From Chitinophaga caseinilytica (GTDB taxonomy: Bacteria > Bacteroidota > Bacteroidia > Chitinophagales > Chitinophagaceae): a stretch of DNA of 64,000 nucleotides. The stretch is taken from the NCBI RefSeq assembly GCF_038396765.1, contig NZ_CP150096.1:4075001-4139000 (forward strand), written 5' to 3'. Positions 35,963-45,221 of this stretch are shown one piece after another. The position numbers were made by a program, and so were the translations under genes. Under the pieces are notes generated by a model. The model saw only the letters and a list, made by a program, of their open reading frames with translations. It did no database searches and was not told the origin of the DNA. How positions within the stretch are numbered: the first letter of the stretch is position 1; each line of letters starts with the position of its first letter.

Positions 35963-36726
35963 GCGCCGGATGGCAGGCGCCCTTCCAGCCAATTCTTGAA
36001 ATCGTTCACCCGCTCGCGGCTGATGATGACGTCTTCCCCCGCAGCCGGCTCCAGTTGCAGGATGAAGCGACTATTGTAATAAGTCATGATCTTTTTGATC
36101 CCGTCGATCTGCACGATGTATTGCCGGTTGATCCGGAAAAACTGGTGCCGGTCCAGGAGCTTCTCCATCTGGTCGAGGGAATAATCGAGCGGGAGGCGCT
36201 GCCCCTCGAACGTAACCGCCCAGGTTACGCCTTTGGTAAACTGCAGCCAGGCGATGTCTTTCGCCTTTACATAAATGAGTTGATTGTTGAGCCGCCCGAT
36301 AAACCGGGCATGATCGCGCCGGAGGAATTCTTCGGCAATGCCTGCAATGTCCAGCCGGTAAGGCTGCGCGGGCCTGAACTGCTCGAATTTGTCCAGCGCC
36401 TGCTGCAATTCCTTCTGATCGATCGGCTTCATGAGGTAATCGATACTGTTCACTTTGAACGCCTGCAGCGCAAAGCCGTCGTACGCGGTCGTGAAAATGA
36501 TGGGCGTCACCACCTGCGCCTGGTTGAACATTTCGAAACAGTTGCCGTCAGACAGCTGGATGTCCATGAACATCAAATCAGCAGGGTGTTCTTCCTTCAT
36601 CCACTGGAGGCCTTCGGCCACGGAGGCGATCACGCCCACGATCTCTATATCGGCGCGGCATTGCCGCAGCAGTTGCGTGAGCCTTTCCGCGTTGTGGATC
36701 TCGTCTTCGAATATGGTTACCTTCAT
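35959..36726 (-). CDS. LytTR-family response regulator
   Basis: A 255-residue response regulator. The receiver domain (about 1-120) has the acidic pair E7-D8, the phospho-acceptor D55 (LMFMDIQ), T80 and K100 (YLMKPID). The LytTR DNA-binding domain (about 150-250) has FIGRLNNQLIYVKAKDIAWLQ and FFRINRQYIVQIDGIKKI. The ATG overlaps the kinase stop by 4 bases (36723-36726). It works with the kinase encoded just upstream. Confidence 0.94.
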   Translation of the reverse strand: MKVTIFEDEIHNAERLTQLLRQCRADIEIVGVIASVAEGLQWMKEEHPADLMFMDIQLSDGNCFEMFNQAQVVTPIIFTTAYDGFALQAFKVNSIDYLMKPIDQKELQQALDKFEQFRPAQPYRLDIAGIAEEFLRRDHARFIGRLNNQLIYVKAKDIAWLQFTKGVTWAVTFEGQRLPLDYSLDQMEKLLDRHQFFRINRQYIVQIDGIKKIMTYYNSRFILQLEPAAGEDVIISRERVNDFKNWLEGRLPSGA

Positions 36727-37784
36727 GAGAGAATGACCGGTATTTTGACGGTGAACGTATCCGGCGATGGGATCACTTCGATCCCCCGTCCGATGGCCAG
36801 TTCGTATCGTTTATGAATGTTTTCCAGCCCGATGCCGGAGGGCGTTTCGGGATGCAGCCTCGCCCGCAGCTGGTTGGTGATCACCAGCGAATCGCCCGTG
36901 CTTTTTACTTCGATCAGCAGCGGATCGTTCGCGGAAAAACGGTTGTGCTTGATGGCGTTCTCCACGAGCAATTGCAACGTGGCCGGCGGGATGAGGCCTT
37001 TCAGTTTCACGGAATCGTCTATCTCCGCATGGAACCGGATGCTGTTCTGGTGGCGGATCCGGATGAGAAAAAGGTACGACTCCAGGAAATCCAGCTCGGT
37101 GCGGATGGGCACGAGGTTCTCGAATTTTTTGTCGAGGATGTAGCGGTAGGTTTTGGCCAGCTGGGTGATGTAATCGGCTGCAAGGTCGGGACTTTTGTAC
37201 ACCAGGTTCGTGAGCACGCTGAGCGAATTGAAGAAGAAATGCGGATCGATCTGGTTGCGCAGCGCATCGTACTTCGCCTGGATGTTTTCGCGCATGAGGC
37301 GCTCTGTCTGCAATTGATTTTCTTTCCAGGCTTTGTAATAATACATGATCCCGTTAACAGTGAGCAGGAGCAGGTAAAAGATCCAGGTGCCGAAGATGAG
37401 GTCCCAACTGAAATGGCTCACGCTTTCCCAGGCTTCGTAGCGGTGGAAGAAAACGATGTCGAACACGGCATACGTCAAACCGAAAAAATACGATGCCACC
37501 ACGCCGTATGCGAGCAGGCATCCGGCGAGGAGGAAAAATTTCTTCTGGGTGAACCGCGGCGCGGCCCATTTCGCTACCAGGATGGCGCCTTCCCAGGCCA
37601 GCAGGCCATATAGCACGTACACGATGCTGAACATGTGGCCGCGGAGGTTGAACACACTGAGGTCGGCGATGAAGGATTGGTCGAAAGATTTGAAGATGGT
37701 GGAGATGAGGTACAGGATCACGATCCGCACGAACAGGCGGGCGTATCTGCTGGAAAAATATTTGTCGAACGAATTAACTTCCAT
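36723..37784 (-). CDS. LytS/YehU-type sensor histidine kinase
   Basis: A 353-residue membrane kinase. Four hydrophobic segments (about 17-31, 50-69, 82-112 and 127-150) are followed by a His-kinase domain of the LytS type: phospho-acceptor H182 in RNQIDPHFFFNSLS, then the N-box LLVENAIKHNRF and the G-box SGIGLENIHKRYEL. It is the first gene of a two-gene operon with the LytTR regulator. The sensing part is only the membrane domain, so the signal may be membrane- or lipid-linked. It lies 14 bases after the epimerase gene and may share its transcript. Confidence 0.94.
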   Translation of the reverse strand: MEVNSFDKYFSSRYARLFVRIVILYLISTIFKSFDQSFIADLSVFNLRGHMFSIVYVLYGLLAWEGAILVAKWAAPRFTQKKFFLLAGCLLAYGVVASYFFGLTYAVFDIVFFHRYEAWESVSHFSWDLIFGTWIFYLLLLTVNGIMYYYKAWKENQLQTERLMRENIQAKYDALRNQIDPHFFFNSLSVLTNLVYKSPDLAADYITQLAKTYRYILDKKFENLVPIRTELDFLESYLFLIRIRHQNSIRFHAEIDDSVKLKGLIPPATLQLLVENAIKHNRFSANDPLLIEVKSTGDSLVITNQLRARLHPETPSGIGLENIHKRYELAIGRGIEVIPSPDTFTVKIPVILS

Positions 37785-37798
37785 GTGTTGCCGTCTGG

Positions 37799-38786
37799 TT
37801 AAAAATAGTCATTTTCCTTCAACCAGGCGCAGGCGTCGGCCACGGCCGTTTCGGTGGAAAGGTACCGCATGCCGAGGTCGCGCTCGGACTTGCGGCCGGA
37901 GTAATAGTTCCCCAGGCAAAGGAGCCTCGCTGTCGTATAATTGAGCTTCGGCCGGCGGCCGGAGAATTGCCCCGCCAGCGAGCCCGCCAGTCCACCTGCC
38001 TTCAACACCCAGGCCGGGATGGTGAACAGCAGCCGCTTCCGGCCGATAGTGCGGCTCACGATACGGAAAAACTCGCGGTAGCTGTGATTCTCGCCGGCCA
38101 GCAGGTAACAATCGCCCGGCTTCCCTTTTTCGATCGCCAGGGCGATGCCGCGGCACACGTCGCCCACATGCACGAAGTTCTTCCCGCCCGGCGGGCACCA
38201 CACGAACCACGACCGCACGCCGTGCAGCAATAGTTTGCCGCTGCTGGGGCGCACGTCGTGCGGGCCGATAATGAACGTCGGGTTCACGACCACGGCCGGC
38301 AACCCATGTTTCTCAACCTGTTCCAGCACGTATTGCTGCGCGAGGTATTTGCTGTTGATGTAGCCCGAGCCGGCGGAGAACAGCGAGAACCCCGCCAGTT
38401 CATTCCCCGGTTCGTTTTTGGTGCCGTGGCCGAGTGTGTTGGCGGTGCTCACGTACACGAGTTTTTTCACGCCGTGGCGGCGGCAGGCTTCTGCGATGTG
38501 CACGGTGCCGGTGAAGTTGACGCGCTCGTAATCTTCGAAGGAAATGCCCCACTGGTCGGTAATGCTCGCGGCGTGGACGACGTATTCGCATCCCGCAACG
38601 GCCAGCTGAACGGCCTGCGGGTCGCCCACATCGCCGTGGAACAATTCCACGGGGATGTCGGCCAGGGTGCGCAGGTTGGCGGAGGGGCGCACCAGCAGGC
38701 GGATGTCGTGCCCCAGCCGGTACAGCTCGCGGGTGAGGTTGGCGCCCAGTGAGGCCGGTGGCGCCGGTGATGAGGATTTTGCTCAT
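37799..38786 (-). pseudogene. NAD-dependent epimerase/dehydratase (3beta-HSD/DFR-like), apparent 1-base frameshift
   Basis: An extended-SDR oxidoreductase, about 328 residues if repaired. The start ATG at 38786 reads MSKILITGATGL, the NAD-binding Rossmann glycine motif. The remainder, in another frame, reads ANLTRELYRLGHDIRLLVRP and on to the stop at 37799. The frames meet at a C3 run (plus strand 38745-38747); removing one base there would join them. Beyond it are the intact HAASITDQWG, STANTLGHG and Y-x3-K (YINSKYLAQQ). The nearest group is dihydroflavonol-reductase/3beta-HSD-like, with hopanoid-linked members. Its ATG overlaps the SDR stop (ATGA), so it belongs to the START-SDR operon. Confidence 0.82.
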
Positions 38787-39571
38787 ATGCTGAATTGCAT
38801 TTCTTTTTTTACTTCCCTTGAAATGATCCGCAGGCGCAGGTTGCCGGGCATCAGCTGCATGAGGAAATGACTGATCCTGTTCGCTACGCCGGGGATGATG
38901 ACGGGCTGCCCCGCGAGCGTGAGCCGTATCGCCACTTTCGCGATCTCGTGCGTAGGGAGCAGTCCCAATCTGGCTTTGAGCCCCTGGCCAATGATCCGCC
39001 GCGCCGTCCCGGAATTGGTGAGTATCGGGCCCGGACAAGCCACGCTCACCGAAAGCCCCGTTCCTGCAAACTCTTCCCGCAACCCGAGCGAAAAGGAAGT
39101 GATGAAGGCTTTTGATGCCGGGTACACCGTTTTATACGCGATGGGCGTGAAAGCCGCCATGCTGGAGATGTTCAGAATGTGGCTGCGCGTATGTTCCAGC
39201 AAATGCGGGATCATGATCCGCGTGAGCAGCGCCGTTCCGCGCACATTCAGCTGGATAATCCGGTCGATGTTCTCCAGTGGCGTTTCCGCAATGGAGGCCG
39301 TTCCGCCGACACCGGCGTTGTTGATGAGGAAATCGACCGGGCAGGCGTCCACGATGGCGGGCAGGTGGTATTGCAATTGGTCCACATCCGTGAGGTCGAA
39401 TTCGAAAGCGCGCACGTCTACCGGGTATTCTTCCATGATATGGCGCGCCAGCGAATGCGCCTGGCCGCCGGGCAACGCGATGAGCACGAGGTTCATGCCC
39501 ATCCGCGCGCATTGTATGGCGAATGCTTTTCCCAATCCGGCGCTGGCGCCGGTAATCAAAGTGTAAGTCAT
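38783..39571 (-). CDS. Short-chain dehydrogenase/reductase (classical SDR)
   Basis: A 262-residue NAD(P)-dependent oxidoreductase. The cofactor motif is TGASAGLGKAFA (7-18), the structural motif is NNAGVGG, and the catalytic triad is Ser in NISSM with Y-x3-K in YPASKAF. Family members reduce ketones or oxidise alcohols; the C-terminal basic stretch (LRLRIISREVKKE) suggests contact with membranes. It is the middle gene of a three-gene minus-strand operon: it overlaps the START-like gene before it and the epimerase after it, each by 4 bases (ATGA). Confidence 0.92.
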   Translation of the reverse strand: MTYTLITGASAGLGKAFAIQCARMGMNLVLIALPGGQAHSLARHIMEEYPVDVRAFEFDLTDVDQLQYHLPAIVDACPVDFLINNAGVGGTASIAETPLENIDRIIQLNVRGTALLTRIMIPHLLEHTRSHILNISSMAAFTPIAYKTVYPASKAFITSFSLGLREEFAGTGLSVSVACPGPILTNSGTARRIIGQGLKARLGLLPTHEIAKVAIRLTLAGQPVIIPGVANRISHFLMQLMPGNLRLRIISREVKKEMQFSI

Positions 39572-40164
39572 TGTTCTGCGAGGTGTTTGAATTGTGTCAT
39601 GGTTTTGACCAGGTTGCTGTGCACGATCGGGTCAGACGCCCAGCGCGGCAGTTTCCGGTTGCGGTTGGTGGTAATGTAGTATTGTACCTGCACGAACCCC
39701 GAATTCCGCGGCTCCAGCAACCATCTTCCGCGGACGCCGGTGAGCCGGGTACGCCCTTCTTCCGGCGGGAACGCCGGGTGCTGGGTACTTTCGAAGCGGA
39801 CTTCCAGCGGGTTTTCCACATGGAAGGAGAGGCAGCAGTCCTGGTCCTCGAAAGGCCAGGGGATGGCGTAACGGATGTAATTGATCCATTTGTCGGGCTC
39901 GGGCGCGGGCAGCACTTTGTATTCCCGGGCGGAAGGGTTCCATCCGGGGCCGCGTTGCGGATCGCGCAGGAGACTGATGATCGAAGGCGCGTTCGCCTTC
40001 ACGAGGAATACGGCCTTCAGCTCGCGAACGGCGGCATCGCCGTCGCCTATCCAGCGCTCGTAAAGGAAAACGTCGCCGGATTGCTTCACCAGCCTGAAAT
40101 CGGCCGCGCGGAGCGCCGTGGTGGTCAGCAGTTGTATCATGAGGATGAAGCTGGTCAGTTTCAT
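39568..40164 (-). CDS. START-like lipid-binding protein, exported
   Basis: A 198-residue protein with a signal peptide (about 1-20, ALRAA), then a START/SRPBCC-type domain: FLYERWIGDGDAAVREL, ANAPSIISLLRDPQRGPGWNP, YIRYAIPWPFEDQDCCLSF and GRWLLEPRNSGFVQVQYY. START domains hold sterols, phospholipids or other hydrophobic ligands in a deep cavity. It is first in an operon with the SDR and the 3beta-HSD-like epimerase. That context suggests a pathway on a lipid or terpenoid, an inference. Confidence 0.83.
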   Translation of the reverse strand: MKLTSFILMIQLLTTTALRAADFRLVKQSGDVFLYERWIGDGDAAVRELKAVFLVKANAPSIISLLRDPQRGPGWNPSAREYKVLPAPEPDKWINYIRYAIPWPFEDQDCCLSFHVENPLEVRFESTQHPAFPPEEGRTRLTGVRGRWLLEPRNSGFVQVQYYITTNRNRKLPRWASDPIVHSNLVKTMTQFKHLAEQ

Positions 40165-40366
40165 GATCGGAATGATTTAAGGCAAAAGTCGCCCCGAGGG
40201 CCCGGCACGCCGCCGATTTATCCACGAATCGCCGGATGAAGGGGTTGAGTTGTGGAATTCCGGCAAAGCGGGGAAGCGATCGTGGCAAACCCGCTACAAA
40301 TCTCCCTCCATCCTGCGGCTGTTCATCCATGGCATGGTTATTTCGCCATATCCCGAAACGAACATC

Positions 40367-40834
40367 ATGAAAAAACAACCCGGCATCCCCGATAAAAACC
40401 TGGACGAACAACTGCCATCGTCCGAAGACATCAATATGGAGTTCCCGGAAGTGAAAGATATTCCCGGACAGGAACACATCCACGTTCCCCCGGCAGGGGA
40501 AATGGCCGACACCACCGCATCTTCCGCAGATGAGGAAGGGGAAGGGATTTTGGATGAGGAGGAGGAAGACGATGACCTCGATCTCGAAGGCGACGACAAT
40601 GTTTCCGACCTGGAACGCCGCCTGCTGGATAACGCCGCCAACTCAGACCCGGATTATGAAGACGAACAACGCCTGCGAGAAGCCCTGCCCGACGGAACGG
40701 ATGACGATGGCGACATCCTCAATGAAGACGGTGAACTGGACGTTCCCGGCAGCGAAGACGACGACGAAGCGGAGGATATCGGCTCGGAAGACGAGGAAAA
40801 CAACGAATTCAGCATCGACAAAAACAGCGATTAG
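40367..40834 (+). CDS. Highly acidic low-complexity protein
   Basis: A 155-residue protein with about 38% Asp plus Glu (59 residues), including runs such as DEEEEDDDLDLEGDD. It has no signal peptide, membrane helix or known domain, and is probably disordered. Similar acidic proteins are common in Chitinophagaceae with unknown roles, possibly counter-ion, chaperone-like or DNA-mimic functions. The start at 40367 was chosen; the open frame upstream is not protein-like. It diverges from the START operon. Confidence 0.65.
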   Translation: MKKQPGIPDKNLDEQLPSSEDINMEFPEVKDIPGQEHIHVPPAGEMADTTASSADEEGEGILDEEEEDDDLDLEGDDNVSDLERRLLDNAANSDPDYEDEQRLREALPDGTDDDGDILNEDGELDVPGSEDDDEAEDIGSEDEENNEFSIDKNSD

Positions 40835-40988
40835 CCCGTCAGGCAACAGGGGCACGATTAACGGATCCGGACAGTTAAAACTGGCAACGGCCGGGCGGAA
40901 ACGTCCGGCTTTTCCGAAAATAGGTAGTACTGCCCATAGTATACTTAGGTAATGCTGCTATCTTAGCGGCGCAAAAAATTACCGAGTT

Positions 40989-41570
40989 ATGAATTGTAAA
41001 CCCCTCATCGGCCTTGCCCTCCTCAGCGCAATGGCGATTTATTCCTGTACCGGCACCACCGGTGCGCCAACGGCGGAAGCTCCCTCCAAAGACAGTCTCG
41101 TAAAACGCGGCGCCTACCTCGTAAAAATCATGGGCTGTAACGACTGCCATTCCCCCAAGAAAATGACGCCACAGGGCCCCGTTCCGGACGAAGCACTGCT
41201 GCTTTCCGGCCATCCTGCGGCGATGCCCGTCGCTAAAATCGATACGGCCACAGCGAAAGACTGGGTGCTGTTCAATATGAATAATACCGCCATCGCCGGG
41301 CCCTGGGGCATTTCTTTCGCGGCGAACCTGACGGCAGATTCTTCGGGCATCGGCAGCTGGACGGAAGAGCAGTTCGGAAGAGCGGTGCGCCAGGGGATGT
41401 ACAAAGGCCTCGAAGGCACGCGTCACCTGTTGCCGCCCATGCCGCAAATACCCGACCTGGCCGACGATGACCTGAAAGCGATCTTCCTGTACCTCAAATC
41501 CGTGAAACCGGTGCAGAACGTGGTGCCGCAACCGGTGAGCCCGCCGCAGATGGCAGCGTATTACCGCTAA
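40989..41570 (+). CDS. Mono-haem cytochrome c lipoprotein
   Basis: A 193-residue predicted lipoprotein (C20 in AIYSC) with one haem-attachment motif, CNDCH at 50-54. The sixth ligand is probably Met in RHLLPPMPQIPD. Layout and length fit small envelope c-type cytochromes, which carry electrons from dehydrogenases to terminal oxidases. It is monocistronic and shares a bidirectional terminator with the DUF2147 gene. It could accept electrons from enzymes such as the PVC-type dehydrogenases here; the neighbourhood does not prove it. Confidence 0.88.
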   Translation: MNCKPLIGLALLSAMAIYSCTGTTGAPTAEAPSKDSLVKRGAYLVKIMGCNDCHSPKKMTPQGPVPDEALLLSGHPAAMPVAKIDTATAKDWVLFNMNNTAIAGPWGISFAANLTADSSGIGSWTEEQFGRAVRQGMYKGLEGTRHLLPPMPQIPDLADDDLKAIFLYLKSVKPVQNVVPQPVSPPQMAAYYR

Positions 41571-41591
41571 GGAGATTTGTGATGAAAAAGG

Positions 41592-41616
41592 AAATCCGCA
41601 GCTGTACTGCGGATTT
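41592..41616. terminator. Bidirectional terminator, cytochrome/DUF2147
   Basis: AAATCCGCAG, loop CTGTA, CTGCGGATTT, then seven T residues on the plus strand. It lies between two convergent genes. Confidence 0.85.
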
Positions 41617-41618
41617 TT

Positions 41619-42056
41619 TTATTCGGCGCGCGTCCAGATTGTTGTGCGGCCGAAAAGCGGGGCACCGACGTACCCGCGGATATCGAGCGTATTGCCTTTG
41701 ATTTTCATTTTGCTGCTGTAGGTTTTGCCGCTTTTGGGGTCGTAGATCTTTCCGTCTTCCCATTCCTGATCGTCTGCGTCGTATTCGAAACCGGTGAGGA
41801 TCACGAGGCCCTGCAGCGGGCGGGCGCGGAGGGAAGAATTGCTGTTCTTCGCATCGCGGCGCGGGGTTTTGCCGTCGGCCTCCAGCGGATGGGCCATCCA
41901 GATGAGTTTGCCGAAATATTTGTCGCCGTTTTTATATATCTGGACTTTCGCGTCTTTCTCTTCGTTGAGCCACACGCCGTTCGCCGCGTCTGCCTGGGCT
42001 TTTGCTGTGGTATGGATGGTGAAAGTGAAGATGATCGCGGGAAGTAATGCTTTCAT
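41619..42056 (-). CDS. DUF2147-family secreted protein
   Basis: A 145-residue exported protein (signal about 1-21). It fits DUF2147: NGVWLNEEKDAKVQIYKNG, KYFGKLIWM, LVILTGFEYD, WEDGKIYDPKSGKTYSSKMK and LDIRGYVGAPLFGRTTIWTR. The family forms a small beta-barrel thought to bind lipids or other small molecules; no activity is established. It is monocistronic on the minus strand. Confidence 0.93.
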   Translation of the reverse strand: MKALLPAIIFTFTIHTTAKAQADAANGVWLNEEKDAKVQIYKNGDKYFGKLIWMAHPLEADGKTPRRDAKNSNSSLRARPLQGLVILTGFEYDADDQEWEDGKIYDPKSGKTYSSKMKIKGNTLDIRGYVGAPLFGRTTIWTRAE

Positions 42057-42183
42057 GTTGCATGGTTTTGATGATCGGTACCTGTAATTTAACGAAAAAT
42101 CGGCTACGGGCAGGTGAGTGCAGGATAGTAGTTACGGATGAAAATTATATTTTGAGCGGCACCACTTGAAAACTGATTACGAC

Positions 42184-44922
42184 ATGTATATGAAATCCTG
42201 GCTATTCCACGTTTTGACAACGGCCGCCGTTTCTGCAGCGGCGGTCCCCTTGTCTTTGTCCGCACAATCTTTCCTTCCCGAAAAATTGACGACGGAATAT
42301 AAATCCGCTCCGATCGGCATTGCGGCATCGCAGCCGCGCATGAGCTGGCAGATCAAATCCTCCGGCCGCGATTTCCTGCAATCGGCCTATGAAGTGCGCA
42401 CCGGTGCCAACGCAGCTGCGCTTGCCAAAGGGAAAGAAATTTCCTGGCAAAGCGGCAGGATAAATTCCGGTGTGTCGCTGCACATCCCTTACGGCGGCGG
42501 CCCCCTCGCTTCGCGCCAGCGCGTGTTCTGGCAAGTGCGCGTGTTCGACAAAAACGGAAAAGCCTCGCCCTGGAGCGAAGTGGCGTCCTGGGAAATGGGG
42601 CTCCTGCAACCGGCCGACTGGCAAGCCCAATGGATCGGGCGAAGCAGCGACACCACGGGGAAACCCGGTCCCAGCCCGCTTTTCCGGAAAGGGTTCCGGT
42701 TGTCGAAACCCGTACAAAGCGCACGCCTGTACGTAACGGCGCACGGGCTGTACGAAGCGCATATCAATGGCAAAAGGGTGGGAGACGATCATCTCACGCC
42801 CGGCTGGACCGCCTACGACAAACGCCTCCAGTACCAGGTGTACGACATCACGCCCATGCTCCGCAACGGCGATAACGCGATCGGCGCCACCCTTGGAGAC
42901 GGCTGGTATCGCGGCAACCTCGTGTTCTTCAATCAAAGGAATACCTACGGCAAAACCGCCGCATTGCTCCTCCAGGCGGAAATCACGTACCGCGACGGCT
43001 CTAAGGAAACCATCGCCACCGACGGCTCCTGGAAATCCGTCGATTCCGGCCCGGTGCGCTATTCCGATATTTATAACGGCGAAACGGTAGATGCCCGGAT
43101 GGAAATGAACGGCTGGGCAGCCCCCGGTTTCAACGATGCTTCCTGGGAAAAGGTGGCCGTGCTGCCGCTCACGAAAGATAACCTCGTGGCGCAGGAAGGG
43201 CCCGGCGTGAAACAACACGAAAGATTGAAACCCGTCAAATTCATCACCACGCCCGAAGGCGACGCCGTCGTGGATTTCGGGCAGAACATGGTGGGTTGGG
43301 TTGAACTGAAAGTGAAAGGCAATGCCGGAGACACCGTTACCCTGCATCATGCCGAAGTGCTGGATAAAGCCGGGAATTTCTATACCGCCAATCTCCGCGC
43401 CGCCAAGCAGGAGAATAAATTTGTGTTGAATGGTCGGGGGACGGAAACCCTCGCGCCCAGGTTCACTTTTCAGGGCTTCCGGTACATCCGCGTGAAAGGT
43501 CTGCGCCAGCCGCTGGATACGTCTATGTTCACCGGTGTGGCCGTGTATTCGGATATGGGTGAAACCGGCAGCTTCTCCTGCTCGCATCCGCTCATCAATC
43601 AACTCCAGAAAAATATCCAGTGGGGGCAGAAAGGGAACTTCGTGGACGTGCCGACCGATTGCCCGCAGCGCGATGAGCGCCTCGGCTGGACCGGCGACGC
43701 GCAGGTATTCTTCAACACCGCCGCCTACAACATGAACGTGACGGGCTTCTTCACCAAATGGATGAAAGACGTGGCGGCAGACCAGCGCACCAATGGCGAC
43801 ATCCCCGTCGTGATCCCGGACGTAAAATCCATTCCTTCGCCCGGTTCGGCGGGCTGGGGCGACGTGGTGACCATCATTCCCTGGAATTTCTATCAAAACT
43901 ATGGCGACCGCCGCATGCTCGAAGTGCAATACGAAAGCATGCGCAAATGGGTGGATTATATCACCGCGCAAAGCAAAAGCGAGCTCTGGAACCATGGGCC
44001 GCACTTCGGCGACTGGCTCTTCTATTCCGCGCCGCACGATAACGACGGCCGTTCCGCCATCACCGATAAATACCTCATCGCCCAGGCGTTTTACATCCAT
44101 TCCACCCAAAACGTCATCAATGCCGCGAAAGTGCTCGGCAAAAATGCAGACGTCGCGAAGTACGAAGAGCTGATCAACAGGATCAAGGCGGCGTTCATCC
44201 GCGAATACGTGACGCCCAACGGCCGCATGGTTTCATCGACCCAAACGGCATACGTGCTGGCCCTGAACTTCGACATCCTGCCCGAAGCGCAGCGCGCATC
44301 CGCCGCAAAACGGCTGGCAGACAACATCGGGTCTTATGGCAACCACCTCACCACCGGCTTCCTCGGCACGCCGTACCTCTGCCATGTGCTCACGCGCTTT
44401 GGTTATACGGATGTGGCGTACAAACTGCTCGTGCAGGAAAGCTACCCTTCCTGGCTGTACCCCGTGAAAATGGGCGCCACCACCATCTGGGAGCGTTGGG
44501 ACGGCATCAAGCCCGACGGCACTTTCCAGGACGTGGGGATGAACTCCTTCAACCACTACGCATATGGCGCTATCGGCGACTGGATGTATAAAACAGTGAC
44601 CGGCATCCAACCAGATCCCGCATCGCCCGGCTACAAGCAATTCCGCATCCAGCCGCGCCCCGGCGGCGGGCTCACCCACGCCAGCGCGGAATATAAATCG
44701 CTGTACGGCACCATCGCGTCGAAATGGAAGTTGGACGGCGGTAGATTGAAGCTGGAAGTGACCGTTCCCGCCAATACCACGGCGAAAATCGTGTTGCCCG
44801 GCGCGGCCGGCGCTTCAGTGACGGAATCGGGCAAACCGGTGCAGCTTTCGGCGGAAGGGAAGGATGCTTCCCTGCAGGTGGGTTCCGGTAATTATGCGTT
44901 CGAGTACGCATTCGGCAAATAA
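42184..44922 (+). CDS. GH78 alpha-L-rhamnosidase
   Basis: A 912-residue secreted glycoside hydrolase that releases terminal L-rhamnose from plant polysaccharides or glycosides. The order is: signal peptide (about 3-26, SLSAQ); N-terminal beta-sandwich (YEVRTGAN region); a rhamnose-binding sandwich with YVTAHGLYEAHINGKRVGD; the (alpha/alpha)6 barrel with the catalytic acid region DVPTDCPQRDERLGWTGDAQ; the lid stretch TTIWERWDGIKPDG with NSFNHYAYGAIGDWMY; and a C-terminal sandwich. The start is 42184 or the ATG at 42190. It is monocistronic, with its own terminator, and no SusCD pair lies next to it. Confidence 0.95.
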   Translation: MYMKSWLFHVLTTAAVSAAAVPLSLSAQSFLPEKLTTEYKSAPIGIAASQPRMSWQIKSSGRDFLQSAYEVRTGANAAALAKGKEISWQSGRINSGVSLHIPYGGGPLASRQRVFWQVRVFDKNGKASPWSEVASWEMGLLQPADWQAQWIGRSSDTTGKPGPSPLFRKGFRLSKPVQSARLYVTAHGLYEAHINGKRVGDDHLTPGWTAYDKRLQYQVYDITPMLRNGDNAIGATLGDGWYRGNLVFFNQRNTYGKTAALLLQAEITYRDGSKETIATDGSWKSVDSGPVRYSDIYNGETVDARMEMNGWAAPGFNDASWEKVAVLPLTKDNLVAQEGPGVKQHERLKPVKFITTPEGDAVVDFGQNMVGWVELKVKGNAGDTVTLHHAEVLDKAGNFYTANLRAAKQENKFVLNGRGTETLAPRFTFQGFRYIRVKGLRQPLDTSMFTGVAVYSDMGETGSFSCSHPLINQLQKNIQWGQKGNFVDVPTDCPQRDERLGWTGDAQVFFNTAAYNMNVTGFFTKWMKDVAADQRTNGDIPVVIPDVKSIPSPGSAGWGDVVTIIPWNFYQNYGDRRMLEVQYESMRKWVDYITAQSKSELWNHGPHFGDWLFYSAPHDNDGRSAITDKYLIAQAFYIHSTQNVINAAKVLGKNADVAKYEELINRIKAAFIREYVTPNGRMVSSTQTAYVLALNFDILPEAQRASAAKRLADNIGSYGNHLTTGFLGTPYLCHVLTRFGYTDVAYKLLVQESYPSWLYPVKMGATTIWERWDGIKPDGTFQDVGMNSFNHYAYGAIGDWMYKTVTGIQPDPASPGYKQFRIQPRPGGGLTHASAEYKSLYGTIASKWKLDGGRLKLEVTVPANTTAKIVLPGAAGASVTESGKPVQLSAEGKDASLQVGSGNYAFEYAFGK

Positions 44923-44960
44923 CCACGACTCTTTTCCCATAACTGTAACGATCACATGCG

Positions 44961-44986
44961 AAAGGCCGCCCGATGAGGCGGCCTTT
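44961..44986. terminator. Hairpin after GH78 gene
   Basis: AAAGGCCGCC, loop CGATGA, GGCGGCCTTT, a 10-bp stem 38 bases after the GH78 stop. It also lies 22 bases past the stop of the convergent HTH gene, so it may serve both. Confidence 0.7.
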
Positions 44987-45008
44987 GCTGTTGGTATGAT
45001 AAGTGCGG

Positions 45009-45221
45009 TTATTCTTCGTCGGCCGAATAATCGAGAATGTCTCCCGGTTTACAGTTCAGCTCGCGGCAAAGGGCTTCGAGCGTTTCGAAGCGGATGCCCT
45101 TCACTTTGCCGGTTTTGAGCAAGCTGAGGTTGGTAACGGAAATATCGATCCGCGCCGCAAGATCTTTCAGCGAGATCTTGTTTTTAGCCATTTCCACGTC
45201 AAGATTAACAATGATCGCCAT
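45009..45221 (-). CDS. Small XRE-type HTH regulator (YozG-like)
   Basis: A 70-residue Cro/C1-type helix-turn-helix protein: MAKNKISLKDLAARIDIS, LSLLKTGKVKGIRFETL and CRELNCKPGDILDY. Proteins of this size and pattern follow DUF2975 genes in many Gram-positive and Bacteroidota genomes. Its start ATG at 45221 overlaps the DUF2975 stop (TAATG), so the two are translationally coupled. The pair probably forms a small membrane-linked regulatory unit; the signal is unknown. Confidence 0.88.
   Translation of the reverse strand: MAIIVNLDVEMAKNKISLKDLAARIDISVTNLSLLKTGKVKGIRFETLEALCRELNCKPGDILDYSADEE

Noticed and set aside
42202..44109. A 635-codon open frame on the minus strand
   Set aside because: It is antisense to the GH78 gene.
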